NCBI GenBank assembly: GCA_963818775.1 | Contig: CAWFUF010000033.1 | Span: 1-64,000 of the forward strand | DNA length: 64,000 bases | Origin: JAMXLO01 sp963818775 | GTDB lineage: Bacteria; Pseudomonadota; Alphaproteobacteria; Acetobacterales; Acetobacteraceae | Direction: 5' to 3' | Made by a program: the position numbers and the translations under genes | Shown here: positions 19,048 to 28,895 of the stretch, one piece after another | How the letters are laid out: the number at the start of each line of letters is the position of its first letter | Numbering within the stretch: the stretch's first letter is position 1 | Notes under the pieces: generated by a model | Told to the model about the DNA's origin: nothing | Seen by the model: the letters and a program-made list of their open reading frames with translations, nothing else | Database searches by the model: none

Positions 19048-19165
19048 CAGCGGAACGCTGTTCCCGAGGGTACCCGACGTACTCCATGACCGCCAGAGCC
19101 CGGCCGTGTTGCTCTGTCGGAGGCCAAAGAACCCGAGCAAGGCGAACATTTCTGGTCAGCAGCGC

Positions 19166-20476
19166 CTATTCCTGGTGGACGACCAATCGCAACCCCGCTG
19201 ACAATGCTGTGGTTACTGCAAGGATTGCGGCCATGGCGAGCAATCCCAAGATAAACGAGCCCGTCGAATCCTTGATCCAGCCGATCATGAAGGGGCCGAA
19301 GAAACCGCCGAGCGAGCCGATCGTCGTGATGAAGGCGAGCCCGCCGGCGGCGCCGCGTCCGGTCAGGAAGCTGGTCGGCACGGTCCAGAAGATTGCCCGC
19401 GCCGAGGTCACGCCGACCAGCGCCACTGTCAAGCCGATCAGAGCCGGCGCCAGGTCCGTCCATCCGACCGAGAGGACCAAGCCGACCGTTGCCAGCAAAA
19501 AACCGAGCGTCAGGTTGAGGATTTTACGACCGGTGCGGTCGACATGGGCAGCCCAGACCAGCATGGCCGCGCTGGCAAACAGATACGGTATTGCCGAGAC
19601 AAAGCCGACAGCCAGATTTGACAAACCATGCGTCTTCAAAATTTGTGGCAACCAGATGCCAACCCCATAAGAACCAAGCGTATAGCCGAACTGGATGGCG
19701 GTCAGGATCAGCACCCGCACATCCTTGATCGCCGATAACATCGAGTGCCGCGCACGGTCGCGCTGCTCTTCGGCGAGCATCGCGCTCATCGCCGCGCGTT
19801 CCTCGACGCTGAGCCATTCCGCCTCTTTCGGGCGGTCGGATAGCATCCTCAGGATGAAAAAGCCGATGATGGTGGCGGGGAGGCCCTCGACAATGAACAT
19901 CCATTGCCAGCCGGCCAGGCCGGCCAGACCATCCATCTGCAGCAAGAGACTGGAGATCGGGCCGCCGAGAACCGACGATACCGGGATGGCGACCAGGAAC
20001 CATGCCAATACTTGCGCGCGGTATTGCGCCGGAAACCAGGCAGCGAGGAAAAACGTGATGCCTGGAAAGAACCCGGCTTCGGCGGCTCCCAACAGCAGGC
20101 GGACGATATAAAAGCTTGCCGGTCCGACCACAAAGGCGTTCGCTGCAGCAACCACTCCCCAGGTGATCATGATCCGCGCGATCCAGCGTCGCGCACCAAA
20201 CCGATAAAGGATGAGATTGCTCGGGATTTCGAAGATGCTGTAGCTGGCGAACAGCAATCCGGCTCCCCAGCCGAACTCAAAGGCCGTAAGCCCAAGGTCG
20301 CGGTTCATCGTCAGCGCGGCGATGCCTACACTGGTACGGTCGAGGTAGTTGAGAATATAGGCGATTGTGAGAACCGGCAGGAATCGCCACGCCGCCTTGG
20401 ACACCGCCCGGCGGCGCATTTCGGCGACCTCGGGGTCGGAATGCAATATCAACGGATCATGTACTGCGGTCCTCAT
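19166..20476 (-). CDS. MFS transporter, anion:cation symporter (ACS) type
   Basis: The 436-residue carrier begins at ATG 20476, preceded by a strong AGGGGGGAAG ribosome-binding site; the longer open frame upstream is read-through from a gene stub. The N-terminal signature NYLDRTSVGIAALTMNRDLG is characteristic of the ACS branch (phthalate, tartrate and glucarate-type permeases). About twelve helices are visible. Its neighbour 120 bases downstream is a solute-binding-like protein, so both may serve uptake of an aromatic or sugar acid. The upstream stub of a dienelactone hydrolase gene fits an aromatic-acid theme. Confidence 0.85.
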   Translation of the reverse strand: MRTAVHDPLILHSDPEVAEMRRRAVSKAAWRFLPVLTIAYILNYLDRTSVGIAALTMNRDLGLTAFEFGWGAGLLFASYSIFEIPSNLILYRFGARRWIARIMITWGVVAAANAFVVGPASFYIVRLLLGAAEAGFFPGITFFLAAWFPAQYRAQVLAWFLVAIPVSSVLGGPISSLLLQMDGLAGLAGWQWMFIVEGLPATIIGFFILRMLSDRPKEAEWLSVEERAAMSAMLAEEQRDRARHSMLSAIKDVRVLILTAIQFGYTLGSYGVGIWLPQILKTHGLSNLAVGFVSAIPYLFASAAMLVWAAHVDRTGRKILNLTLGFLLATVGLVLSVGWTDLAPALIGLTVALVGVTSARAIFWTVPTSFLTGRGAAGGLAFITTIGSLGGFFGPFMIGWIKDSTGSFILGLLAMAAILAVTTALSAGLRLVVHQE

Positions 20477-20720
20477 CTTCCCCCCTGGAAATTTCGCGCA
20501 TCGTGTTCGTGGCGGATAGCATCCGGAAGAGTGCGGCCGCAGTGATTCCGGCGCCTGAAAACTTTTGGGCACCATCCAGGAATTTGCGACGACTGACCAC
20601 GCCGTGGACGTATCTGTCGAACAGGTCCAGGAGATCTGCGCCATACGCAGAACTGCTGATCGCGCGCACCCGCGGCCCTTGCAAAGCGGAACCTGACGTC
20701 TTCGTCAATCGGTGGCGACG
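20477..20720 (-). pseudogene. 5' stub of a dienelactone hydrolase-type gene
   Basis: The residues LLDLFDRYVHGVVSRRKFLD followed by GAQKFSGAGITAAALF resemble the Tat-like N-terminal leader of exported dienelactone hydrolase (carboxymethylenebutenolidase) proteins. The catalytic domain does not follow; the frame runs instead into the MFS start region and stops. I read it as the surviving beginning of a deleted gene, now acting as leader sequence for the transporter. Family recognition rests on a short segment. Confidence 0.4.
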
Positions 20721-21027
20721 CGTGCGGCCGAATGGGGCCGGCACTGAACGGTCTCGGGGCAGTTCGCTGACGCTGGCTTGAAGCTACAAAAGGCCGCATG
20801 CGGCAGTGAGGTACATGCTTGAGATAGCGCTCCTGCTAGCAGCGCTATCAGCGATGTCTGCTTTTTCTCTGAAGGCAACCCACGTCAACGCGTATCCAGC
20901 TTTCGGCCCGCACTCTGGGGATGGCCGTTGAAGGAATAACGCCAACTGTTTCGCCAGCAACTGACGCGGCTTGTTGCAACAACCAGCGGCCTTGGCACCA
21001 CGCCGCGTCGTTGCGCATCCGACAGGG

Positions 21028-21306
21028 CTACGTACGCCCCCCGGCCATGCGCAGCCATCGAATTTTAACACCTGTCGACAGATAGCGATAGACGCGGTCC
21101 AGGAAGCGCGCGTTGTTGCTCAGACGGCCGTGCGCCGCAGGCGCATCATAGTCCGCCAGATGCGCGGCGTGCTTCGCCAAACGCTCGTATCCTTCCGCGA
21201 GGATTACCTTTACGCGCCTCACTTCCGGATCTTGCGTCGTATCGGCCTCGGACCATGCGTCCGCTGCTCGCCGCAGCCACTCCGCAGTTGTCATGGTCGG
21301 TTGCAT
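21028..21306 (-). CDS. Small uncharacterised helical protein, 92 aa
   Basis: From ATG 21306 the product reads AEWLRRAADAWSEADTTQDP and VKVILAEGYERLAKHAAHL. This is a two-helix pattern common in short alphaproteobacterial proteins of unknown role. It may also start at 21294. The last 30 residues are basic. It sits downstream of the GH65 gene on the same strand, with a 60-base gap. A real gene is likely because this helical pattern is conserved elsewhere. No function can be stated. Confidence 0.5.
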   Translation of the reverse strand: MQPTMTTAEWLRRAADAWSEADTTQDPEVRRVKVILAEGYERLAKHAAHLADYDAPAAHGRLSNNARFLDRVYRYLSTGVKIRWLRMAGGRT

Positions 21307-21365
21307 GACAAACCGGTAAGATAGCCATCCGTAGCCTGTCCAGACACCTGCCGTCCATCGACCAA

Positions 21366-23699
21366 TCAACAAGCAGCGAGCGAACCCGCCGCATGGAGGC
21401 AAAGCGTATTGCCTGGCTGAAGTATGTGCCGTTGTCCTCTCAGAGCGAAACACATTGGGCCACCAGTGACGAGGGTGGCGCTGATCTCGTCTGCTGCTTG
21501 ATCGATCAGGATCCTGACAACACGACCGCGCCAGTGGACGTTAAAGCCGAAGCGCTTCCAGGCAGGCGGCAGGTGGGGATCCACGCCAAGGGCGTCGGGG
21601 CGCAAGGACAAGCCGGCAAAACCGAACACGGCCGCCTGCCACAATCCGCCGAGCGCGGCGATATGGATGCCGCCCGCGCTGCCGTCTGAGGTGTCCGCAA
21701 GATCTGTCGCGGCCGTCTCTCGGAAGTAGCGGGTCGCGAGATCCATGTCACCAAGTCGGGCAGCAACAAAGGCGTGCATACCGCGGCTGAGCGAGCTGCC
21801 ATGGCCGCAGCGCTGCTCATAGAAGCGGAAATTCGCCAGCCTCGCCCGCGCATCGCATTCTTCCGGCAGCAGGGCCAGCAGGGCTACGACATCCGCCTGC
21901 TTTACCACCTGGGATCGCTGAGTGCGCTCGCGTCCAAGCAGGACATCAAGCGGCATCGTGCGGTCAGCGTACCGGAGCAGGTCGACCTCTTCGAGATCGA
22001 AGAAGCCGGCAAATTGCTCGAACAGCCCGCTGTCCGGATTGTACCCGGTGAACAACGAATCGGCCACCTGCGCCCACTGCTGGAGTTCGGAGTCGTCGAG
22101 GTCGAGCTGTTTTGAGAGTTCGCCCCAGCGATCTGGCCAGCGGTCGCGCAATGCGGCCGCCGCCTCGATGCCGCGCCTGATGTTCCAACGCGCCATGACG
22201 TTCGTATAGGCGTTGTCGTCGATGTTCTCATGATATTCATCGGGGCCGATGACGCCACGAATGTGGCATTTGTCGTCAGCCTCCTGACTGGCACGGCTAG
22301 CCCAGAACCGTGCGCTTTCCAAGAGAATTTCAGCTCCGGCGTCGATCATGAAGGTGTCGTCGCCGGTCGCCTCCCAGTATTGCCAGACCGCATAGGCGAC
22401 ATCGGCAGTGATGTGCTGCTCCTGTGTCCCGCAGAGCACCTGGATCAGCTCGCCGGTGGGACCAGTGAGCTGTTCGGGTGTTGTCTCATCGCCGGTATCG
22501 GTTGACTCCCAGGCGTACATCGCCCCGCGCCAGCCCATGCGGGCGGCCTTGGCGCGAGCCCCTGGCAAGGTGTGATAGCGGTACATCAGCAGAGCCCGAG
22601 CGGCCTCAGGCCATGTCGCGATGTAGAACGGCAGCACATAGATCTCCGTGTCCCAGAACACGTGCCCGAGATAGCCATCTCCGCTCAGCGCGCGAGCTCC
22701 AATGGAGACTCTTTCGTCCGCCGGATTGGCTGCACTGTTCAGGTGGTACATCGCAAAGCGCAAAGCCCGTTCGGAGGCGTCGTCCCCTTTGATCTCGAGA
22801 TCGCAGAGGCGCCAGCGTTCTGCCCAGGCAGCCTCATGTGCGGCGAGCACACCACGCCAGCCGATCCGCTCCGCTCGATCGAGCGCGTCCCGCGCCTGCT
22901 TGCCAGGATTGCCGGCGGGACTGTCGTCGCGTGCCACGGCGATCAGGCGCCGGAAAGATGCGACTTGGCCAGGCGCCGATGTCCAACTCCAGGACCACCG
23001 AAACGGGCCCAGCGCCTGGGGCGACAATTCGGTGTCGTTCAATTGCAACGAGGCGGCGCAGGCCATGGCGAGGCTCTTGTCGGACTGTTCGGTGCGCCAC
23101 ACACCGAAATCCTGCTCGAGGTGTTCAGGGTCCAGACCGGAGCCCGATTCGTCGAATCGTGCATCTACGGTGATCTCCGCGTTGGACTGCTCCACTTCCA
23201 GACGCACAAGTTGCAGCCCCAGCGCGCGATCGGCCATCGACACAAGGCGGAGCGTCTTCACCTTTACAACAATCCCGCACAGATCGCGCTGTTGCCACTC
23301 CGTGAGCATCACGCCCCGACGCATGTCGAGGATCCGTTGGTGGTGCAGCGAATCTCCGTTGTGGTGCCGCAGGGCCCTGCCATTGACCAATACCCGTACT
23401 CGGAGCCAATCGGCCACCGGCACCAGGGCCGGGACCGGCGGCTCGATATTAGGCGTATCGAACAGCCCCGCCACATAGGTCCGCGGCCAGGAGGCCCATC
23501 TGAGAGTATGCGACCAGGATACCCAGGTAGGTCCTCGGCTGATCTCTCGAGCCCCACGGACGCCGAGGAAGCCGTTGCTGACGGCGAAGCGCAATTCGAT
23601 GCTGCTCTCCCGCAACGGATCGTAACTCTGCTCCACCAACAGCCAGTCGCGATCCCGGCTCGGCTCCAGCGCCTGCTGCAAATCCATGCGATGCCTCAC
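21366..23699 (-). CDS. Glycoside hydrolase family 65 disaccharide phosphorylase
   Basis: This 777-residue protein has the GH65 layout: an N-terminal beta-sandwich, an (alpha/alpha)6 barrel and a C-terminal beta domain. The catalytic acid lies in GVIGPDEYHENID near residue 487. FWDTEIYVLPFY and QADVVALLALLPEE are also typical. Members phosphorolyse trehalose, maltose, kojibiose or nigerose to beta-glucose 1-phosphate plus glucose. The start overlaps the stop of the HAD gene as ATGA, so the pair is co-translated: the phosphorylase makes beta-G1P and the mutase converts it to G6P. The exact disaccharide cannot be read from sequence alone. Confidence 0.88.
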   Translation of the reverse strand: MRHRMDLQQALEPSRDRDWLLVEQSYDPLRESSIELRFAVSNGFLGVRGAREISRGPTWVSWSHTLRWASWPRTYVAGLFDTPNIEPPVPALVPVADWLRVRVLVNGRALRHHNGDSLHHQRILDMRRGVMLTEWQQRDLCGIVVKVKTLRLVSMADRALGLQLVRLEVEQSNAEITVDARFDESGSGLDPEHLEQDFGVWRTEQSDKSLAMACAASLQLNDTELSPQALGPFRWSWSWTSAPGQVASFRRLIAVARDDSPAGNPGKQARDALDRAERIGWRGVLAAHEAAWAERWRLCDLEIKGDDASERALRFAMYHLNSAANPADERVSIGARALSGDGYLGHVFWDTEIYVLPFYIATWPEAARALLMYRYHTLPGARAKAARMGWRGAMYAWESTDTGDETTPEQLTGPTGELIQVLCGTQEQHITADVAYAVWQYWEATGDDTFMIDAGAEILLESARFWASRASQEADDKCHIRGVIGPDEYHENIDDNAYTNVMARWNIRRGIEAAAALRDRWPDRWGELSKQLDLDDSELQQWAQVADSLFTGYNPDSGLFEQFAGFFDLEEVDLLRYADRTMPLDVLLGRERTQRSQVVKQADVVALLALLPEECDARARLANFRFYEQRCGHGSSLSRGMHAFVAARLGDMDLATRYFRETAATDLADTSDGSAGGIHIAALGGLWQAAVFGFAGLSLRPDALGVDPHLPPAWKRFGFNVHWRGRVVRILIDQAADEISATLVTGGPMCFALRGQRHILQPGNTLCLHAAGSLAAC

Positions 23700-24421
23700 T
23701 TGATTCGTGCGCGGAGTTGGCCCTCGATCAAGGCGTCCGGGTCGACTTCGTCCAGACTGGCCACGACCAGATCTGCGCCTGCCGCCCGCAGAAGAGCCGC
23801 ATCCCCCAGCCGGTCGATTCCCAGCGCCATCATCCCGCCAGCATGTGCCGCTTCGATACCGGCCGGCGCGTCCTCGACGACGAGGCAGGTCGTGGGTGCC
23901 GCTCCCAGTTCTTGCGCGGCGATGAGAAAGATCTCCGGGTGCGGCTTGCCGTGGGATAGATCGCGACCGGAGACATCGACCGCGAAAAGATCAAGCAACG
24001 TCTGGTTCTGCGACAGAAGGATCAGACGCATCATCTGGTCGGCGTTCTTCGACGACGAGGCGACCGCGAGAGGAAGGCTTTTCGCCGCGAGTGCCTGGGC
24101 AAAGCGTAGCGCGTCAGGATACACGGTGAAGTCGCGCGCCGCGATCAATGCCTCCAGGATTTGCTGCTTGTGTTCGGCGTAGGCCTCGGCACGCTCCACC
24201 GCGTTGGCGACGCCCAACTGTTCCAGCGCGGCGCGCGCCCCACTGAGACGCGGTTTGCCCGCGACGTGCGCCTGATAGATCTCGGTCGTGAAGCGCGCGG
24301 GATCGGTAAACCCTTGCAGCGCCTCCCGCCAGGCACGCTCATGGGGAGAATCGACGAGGACGCCGTCCACGTCGAAAATGACGGCGGCGAGAGTTCGGTG
24401 GGAAGCGGATCCTGCTGGCAT
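23696..24421 (-). CDS. Beta-phosphoglucomutase-like HAD hydrolase
   Basis: ATG 24421 gives a 241-residue HAD protein with the nucleophile and acid in FDVDGVLVDSP (Asp17 and Asp19). The class-I cap has EIYQAHVAGKPRLSGA, motif II is AVASSSKN, and motif IV is VVEDAPAGIEAAHAGGM. The R/K-rich cap signature and coupling to GH65 point to beta-phosphoglucomutase, interconverting beta-glucose 1-phosphate and glucose 6-phosphate. The 27-residue extension to 24502 is unlike the family. It is the first gene of the two-gene unit. Confidence 0.85.
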   Translation of the reverse strand: MPAGSASHRTLAAVIFDVDGVLVDSPHERAWREALQGFTDPARFTTEIYQAHVAGKPRLSGARAALEQLGVANAVERAEAYAEHKQQILEALIAARDFTVYPDALRFAQALAAKSLPLAVASSSKNADQMMRLILLSQNQTLLDLFAVDVSGRDLSHGKPHPEIFLIAAQELGAAPTTCLVVEDAPAGIEAAHAGGMMALGIDRLGDAALLRAAGADLVVASLDEVDPDALIEGQLRARIK

Positions 24422-24689
24422 CTGAAGACTTCTTGTCAGCCGGTACAGGCGTGGCTGATAGCATGACCGAGCCGGGGATTGCAGCTTCGAAATCATCGGC
24501 ACCTACCGTTGGCCGTGTCGGTGCTGATCCCTGATCTATTCGGCGAATGACATAAGTTTAACCGACATGACAGCGGTTTAATCGCTGCACGGAGGGAACG
24601 GTTACCCGGGAAGCGGCATTTTCCCTGGGTCGGTGGCGCCCGTCCGGCCTGCCGCCCTGGATATCCGGCATTTTCCACTAGGAGGAACT

Positions 24690-26204
24690 ATGAGCCTTTC
24701 CACCGAGACGACCCGCGCACCACGATTGTGGCGCCGCAGCGCGATAGCCGCTGTTCTGCTGGCTGGCACCGCGCTTGGCGGTTTCGCCGTCGGCCACGCT
24801 GGATTAGCCGCAACCGAGGCCGCTCCCGGCGCTCCGGTCAATCCGCCCGGCAGCGGCATGACCGGCCATACGTTGCCGGACTTCACCGACCTGGTTACTC
24901 AGGTCAAACCTGCGGTGGTCTCGATCACGACCAAGCTTCAGGCCAGCCCCGCCGCCGACGAGGACGGGCCGCAGTTGCCGATGCCTTTCCGGCAGTTCCC
25001 ATTCGGCGGCATGGGTCCGCAGATGGGACCGCAAGCGCACGCCATCGAGGCGCGCGGTTCCGGCTTCATCGTCGACGCCAACGGCACCGTCGTGACCAAC
25101 AACCACGTGGTTAAGGACGCGAAGTCGGTATCCGTCACGCTGGACGATGGCACGCAGTTGCCGGCAAAGGTGATCGGGCGCGATGCCCGCACCGACATCG
25201 CCGTGCTCAAGATCGACGCGCACAAGCAGCTTCCCTACATCCAGCTTGGCAACTCGGCGAACGTGAAGCCGGGTGAGTGGGTGGTCGCGATGGGCAACCC
25301 GTTCGGTCTGGGCGGATCGGTGACCGCGGGCATCGTTTCGGCCAGTGGTCGCGACATCGGCGCGGGCCCATACGATCAGTTCATCCAGGTCGACGCGCCG
25401 ATCAACCAGGGCAATTCCGGCGGGCCGCTGTTCACCCAGGACGGCAAGGTGATCGGCATGAATACCGCCATCCTGTCACCCTCCGGCGGCTCGATCGGCA
25501 TCGGCTTTGCCATTCCATCCGACATGATCCACACGGTGGTGGCGCAGCTCGAGAAGACCGGCAAGGTCACGCGTGGCTATATCGGCGTCGAGGCACAATT
25601 GGTCAGCGACAACATGGCGAAGGCCATGCATCTGGACGCGAAGTCCGGCGCACTGATCGCGGGCGTGCAGAGCGATACGCCGGCGTCGCACTCTGGGTTG
25701 GAGCCGGGTGACGTGGTCACAGCGGTGAATGGCCAGACGGTGAAGACTCCACGCGACCTTGCGGTGGATGTTGCCGCGGTGCAGCCAGGCGACGAGGCGA
25801 AGCTTCAGGTCCTGCACAATGGTGACAGCAAGACGGTGTCGGTGAAGGTTGGCCAGATGCCGAATGAGCAGACCGCCAGCAACGATACCGGGCCATCGTC
25901 GCACGAGCGGATCGGCCTGGCGCTGGCGCCGCTGTCGCCTGATCTGCGCAACCAGCTCGACGTGCCGGACGGTACGCATGGTGCGGTCGTACGCAACGTC
26001 GAGCCTGGGTCACCGGCTGACCAGGCCGGTCTGCAGGCTGGCGACGTCATCGTCGGCGTGGGTGACAAGCAGGTGACGTCCCCATCTGACGCTGCCAACG
26101 CAATCCGCGGCGCGAGCAAGGATCACGCGGTCGCGCTGCGCATCATTCGCAACGGCGAGCCGGTCTTTGTCGGTGTGAACCTGGACCAGAACTCTGAAGG
26201 CTGA
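24690..26204 (+). CDS. Do/DegQ-family periplasmic serine endoprotease
   Basis: ATG 24690 follows a good AGGAGG site, so the product has 504 residues rather than the longer open frame. The N-terminus has a charged start and a hydrophobic segment (IAAVLLAGTALGGFAVG) acting as signal or anchor. A trypsin-like domain carries His139 (TNNHVV), Asp169 (RTDIAVLK) and Ser243 (GNSGGPL). Two PDZ domains follow (residues about 300-390 and 410-500). Such proteases degrade or refold damaged envelope proteins. The gene is monocistronic, divergent from the GH65 pair, and ends in a strong hairpin. Confidence 0.93.
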   Translation: MSLSTETTRAPRLWRRSAIAAVLLAGTALGGFAVGHAGLAATEAAPGAPVNPPGSGMTGHTLPDFTDLVTQVKPAVVSITTKLQASPAADEDGPQLPMPFRQFPFGGMGPQMGPQAHAIEARGSGFIVDANGTVVTNNHVVKDAKSVSVTLDDGTQLPAKVIGRDARTDIAVLKIDAHKQLPYIQLGNSANVKPGEWVVAMGNPFGLGGSVTAGIVSASGRDIGAGPYDQFIQVDAPINQGNSGGPLFTQDGKVIGMNTAILSPSGGSIGIGFAIPSDMIHTVVAQLEKTGKVTRGYIGVEAQLVSDNMAKAMHLDAKSGALIAGVQSDTPASHSGLEPGDVVTAVNGQTVKTPRDLAVDVAAVQPGDEAKLQVLHNGDSKTVSVKVGQMPNEQTASNDTGPSSHERIGLALAPLSPDLRNQLDVPDGTHGAVVRNVEPGSPADQAGLQAGDVIVGVGDKQVTSPSDAANAIRGASKDHAVALRIIRNGEPVFVGVNLDQNSEG

Positions 26205-26210
26205 CGAGCA

Positions 26211-26242
26211 GGCCCCTCCCCCGCGCAAGCGGGGGAGGGGCC
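26211..26242. terminator. Perfect GC-rich hairpin between convergent genes
   Basis: Fourteen-base arms GGCCCCTCCCCCGC and GCGGGGGAGGGGCC enclose a GCAA loop. It lies between the stops of the protease gene (26204) and the gentisate dioxygenase gene (26256), so it can act for both strands. There is no T-tract. The same CCCTCCCCC...GCAAG...GGGGGAGGG theme recurs within genes at 47773 and 53494. Confidence 0.7.
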
Positions 26243-26255
26243 ACTCCGACTTGCA

Positions 26256-27305
26256 TCACACTCCGCCCCGTTCCTCTCGGAACAGCGCCAGCTTCTCCTG
26301 CACCGGCCTATCGGAAAAGCTGAACAGCACGGCCTGGCCGTTGGCACGATGACGGTGCCAGTGCCAGCTTGGCACCACGAAAATGTCGCGCGGCTTCCAG
26401 CGGAATGTCGTGTCGCCAATCACCGTCTCGCCTTCGCCTTCGACCGCGACGAACACCGTGCCGTCGGTCGAACGATATGGTGCGGAACCGAATCCAGCAG
26501 GCAGCAACTGCATGAACGTGCCGATCGTCGGCATTGGCGACTCACCGGACGCAGGATTGACATACCGCAGCTTATAGCCGTGACAGGGATCGGGGTCGCC
26601 GTTGCGTGACAGTGTAGCCAGCGCCTCGCGAGAGCGCGCATAGGGATAATTGAAAACGGGCGAGCTTTTCGTCGTCGGATGCCAATCGACGGGCAGCATG
26701 TTGGCGCCATAACGCGCCAGGCTGTCGCCTTCCGGACGTGTTACCGTCTGGCTGTCGGCATTCGCCGGCTCGGCAAAGCCGGCGTCGAACAGCCGCACGA
26801 TCGGGATATCCAGCCCGTCGAGCCAGACCATCGGCTGATCAGTATCGTTGCCATGATCGTGCCAGGTCCAGCTCGGCGTGATGACGAAGTCGCCAGGCTC
26901 CATCATCGTGCGTTCGCCTTCGACGGCGGTGTAGGCGCCATGGCCTTCGATGATGAAACGCAGCGCCGACTGCGAGTGCCGATGCGCCGGCGCCACTTCT
27001 CCCGGCATGATCAGTTGCAGTCCGGCGAACAGCGAATGCGTGATCGACGTCTGTCCGCGTAATCCGGGATTTTCCAGGATGAGCACCCGCCGCTCCGCCT
27101 CCTTCGCGGTGATCAGCCCGCCTGCCTGCATCAAGAATGGCCGGACCACCGCGTCGTAATCCCACCTCGCGGGCAGCGCTGGCGTGATCGGCTGCCGCGT
27201 CACCATCGAGTGGAGACGCTCCCATAGTGGGGCAAGCGAATGTTCACCGATCCTGTCGTAGAATGCCTGGCGTTCGGTTGATGGCGCGACTGCGGTGTCG
27301 TTCAT
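26256..27305 (-). CDS. Gentisate 1,2-dioxygenase
   Basis: This 349-residue bicupin Fe(II) enzyme opens the ring of gentisate to maleylpyruvate. The N-terminal cupin shows the metal-binding HRHSQSALRFIIEG (His108 and His110), followed by PSWTWHDHG. The C-terminal cupin has TDGTVFVAVEGEGE and PSWHWHRHRA. The length fits the family. The carboxylesterase gene lies 18 bases upstream on the same strand, suggesting that an ester precursor is hydrolysed before ring cleavage. Maleylpyruvate isomerase and hydrolase genes are not in view. Confidence 0.88.
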   Translation of the reverse strand: MNDTAVAPSTERQAFYDRIGEHSLAPLWERLHSMVTRQPITPALPARWDYDAVVRPFLMQAGGLITAKEAERRVLILENPGLRGQTSITHSLFAGLQLIMPGEVAPAHRHSQSALRFIIEGHGAYTAVEGERTMMEPGDFVITPSWTWHDHGNDTDQPMVWLDGLDIPIVRLFDAGFAEPANADSQTVTRPEGDSLARYGANMLPVDWHPTTKSSPVFNYPYARSREALATLSRNGDPDPCHGYKLRYVNPASGESPMPTIGTFMQLLPAGFGSAPYRSTDGTVFVAVEGEGETVIGDTTFRWKPRDIFVVPSWHWHRHRANGQAVLFSFSDRPVQEKLALFREERGGV

Positions 27306-27323
27306 CGAAGCCTCCCTGCCGGG

Positions 27324-28895
27324 TCAGCGACCCGTGATGGTTTGCCAGAGTTGCCGTGTTTCGCTGCGCGGATCGTTCTCGACCCGGCATTCGGCATCCA
27401 GCATCAAGGTTGCGCGGCTGGCAAGGTCATAGGCCGGCCACCGCGGGATGGACGTGTGTTCGGGCACCCCGGTCTGAGCAAATGCCGCCCAGGTGCCAGA
27501 CATCGTCGCCGCCAGGCGATGCGCTGCCTCGCTTCGGTCGGTCGCATTGGTCAGATCGATCGTGTCAAAGGTGAATGGCACATCGAGCGCATGCGGCGCT
27601 TTGAGGCGCCCCTCCTGAACCGGCGTCTCCCACTCGAAGGAATACATGTAGACCGGCGCGCCGGCCTGCTTCGCCTTATGCCCCGCCACGATGAGCGAGC
27701 GGATGCGGAAGTTGGAATCGGTCAATGTGGCGATCAGGCGCTCCGCCGCATTCGCCGAGGGATAGAGGTGCCGGTAGGTTTCGATCACGTTGTCAGTGTG
27801 CTTGCCGGCAACAACGGCGACACGGTCGTGCATCTCCTCTTCGGTCAGCGTGCGGAACCACACCTTGTCGTCACGGGCGAGGAAGCTCGCCATCTCGTCC
27901 TTCATGTCGCCGATCAGCAGCGGGATGTCTGCCGAGACCGCGGGTGCTCCTTCGTCGAAGGGATGCCGCGGCACAATCGTCCCATCCACCACGGGGCCGA
28001 ATGGATAGCGGTCGAAGAGTGGCAGTGGCGCGGGACCGATTGCCCTCAGAGCAGGCTCGACCGCCGCCAGCAGCTGCTCCATCGGCAGCGACTGAAGTTT
28101 GACGAGATCGCTCGAGGTCAGACCAAGCGTCTTGAGGACAGCAACGGTCAGTCTGGCGGCACGGTCGGGTTCGCGCAAACGCACGGCAGCGCCGCTCTGC
28201 ACGATGGCGCGATGGAACAGGCCACGTGCTGACGGCATCGAGAGCAGCGTGCAGACCTTTCCACCACCGCCCGATTCGCCAAAGATGGTCACGTTGCCGG
28301 GATCGCCGCCGAACCGAGCAATGTTGTCACGAACCCATTCCAGTGCAGCGAGCATGTCGAGCGTGCCGGCGTTGCCGGATGCCGAGAAGTCCGCTCCGCC
28401 GATCGTGGACAGATCCAGGAAGCCGAATATGTTCAGCCGCTGATTGACGTTGACGACAACGACATCACCTCGCCTGGCCAGCCGCGAACCCTGTAGCCGA
28501 GCGACGTTTGCCGTACCGTAGGAGAAGGCGCCGCCATGGAACCAGACCATGACCGGTCGCTTCGCCGTCTGGTCGAGCCCGGGCGTCCACACATTGAGAG
28601 TGAGGCAATCCTCGGTTTCCGGTGATGTGTCCGGCGCCCCGGAGAAGTCGGAGAGCTCGGGTCGTGAGGCCGGGCGTAGGCCTTGCTGCGGCGCATGCCC
28701 TTGGTACTCCAGCGCATCCCGCACGCCAGCCCAGGGTGTCGGCTTGCGCGGCGGCATGAAACGATTGGCGCCAGACGTTGGCGCGCCATAGGGGATGGAC
28801 TTGAAGGCAACGACACCATCGACGGTGGTACCGCGAACACGGCCCGCCATCGTCTCCACCAATGACGTGCCTTGCAACGTGGCGAGATCATTCAC
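27324..28895 (-). CDS. Type-B carboxylesterase
   Basis: This 523-residue alpha/beta hydrolase of the carboxylesterase type B family has the oxyanion motif MVWFHGGAFSYG, the early signature EDCLTLNVWTPG and the nucleophile elbow TIFGESGGGGKV (Ser near 208). The C-terminal half carries the expected acidic and His regions. No signal peptide is seen, so it is probably cytoplasmic. It is followed after 18 bases by gentisate dioxygenase, suggesting hydrolysis of an aromatic ester. The actual substrate is not readable. Confidence 0.87.
   Translation of the reverse strand: MNDLATLQGTSLVETMAGRVRGTTVDGVVAFKSIPYGAPTSGANRFMPPRKPTPWAGVRDALEYQGHAPQQGLRPASRPELSDFSGAPDTSPETEDCLTLNVWTPGLDQTAKRPVMVWFHGGAFSYGTANVARLQGSRLARRGDVVVVNVNQRLNIFGFLDLSTIGGADFSASGNAGTLDMLAALEWVRDNIARFGGDPGNVTIFGESGGGGKVCTLLSMPSARGLFHRAIVQSGAAVRLREPDRAARLTVAVLKTLGLTSSDLVKLQSLPMEQLLAAVEPALRAIGPAPLPLFDRYPFGPVVDGTIVPRHPFDEGAPAVSADIPLLIGDMKDEMASFLARDDKVWFRTLTEEEMHDRVAVVAGKHTDNVIETYRHLYPSANAAERLIATLTDSNFRIRSLIVAGHKAKQAGAPVYMYSFEWETPVQEGRLKAPHALDVPFTFDTIDLTNATDRSEAAHRLAATMSGTWAAFAQTGVPEHTSIPRWPAYDLASRATLMLDAECRVENDPRSETRQLWQTITGR

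Noticed and set aside
20784..21071. Minus-strand 95-codon frame
   Set aside because: No recognisable pattern, no ribosome-binding site and overlap with the better small gene; possible IS debris only.
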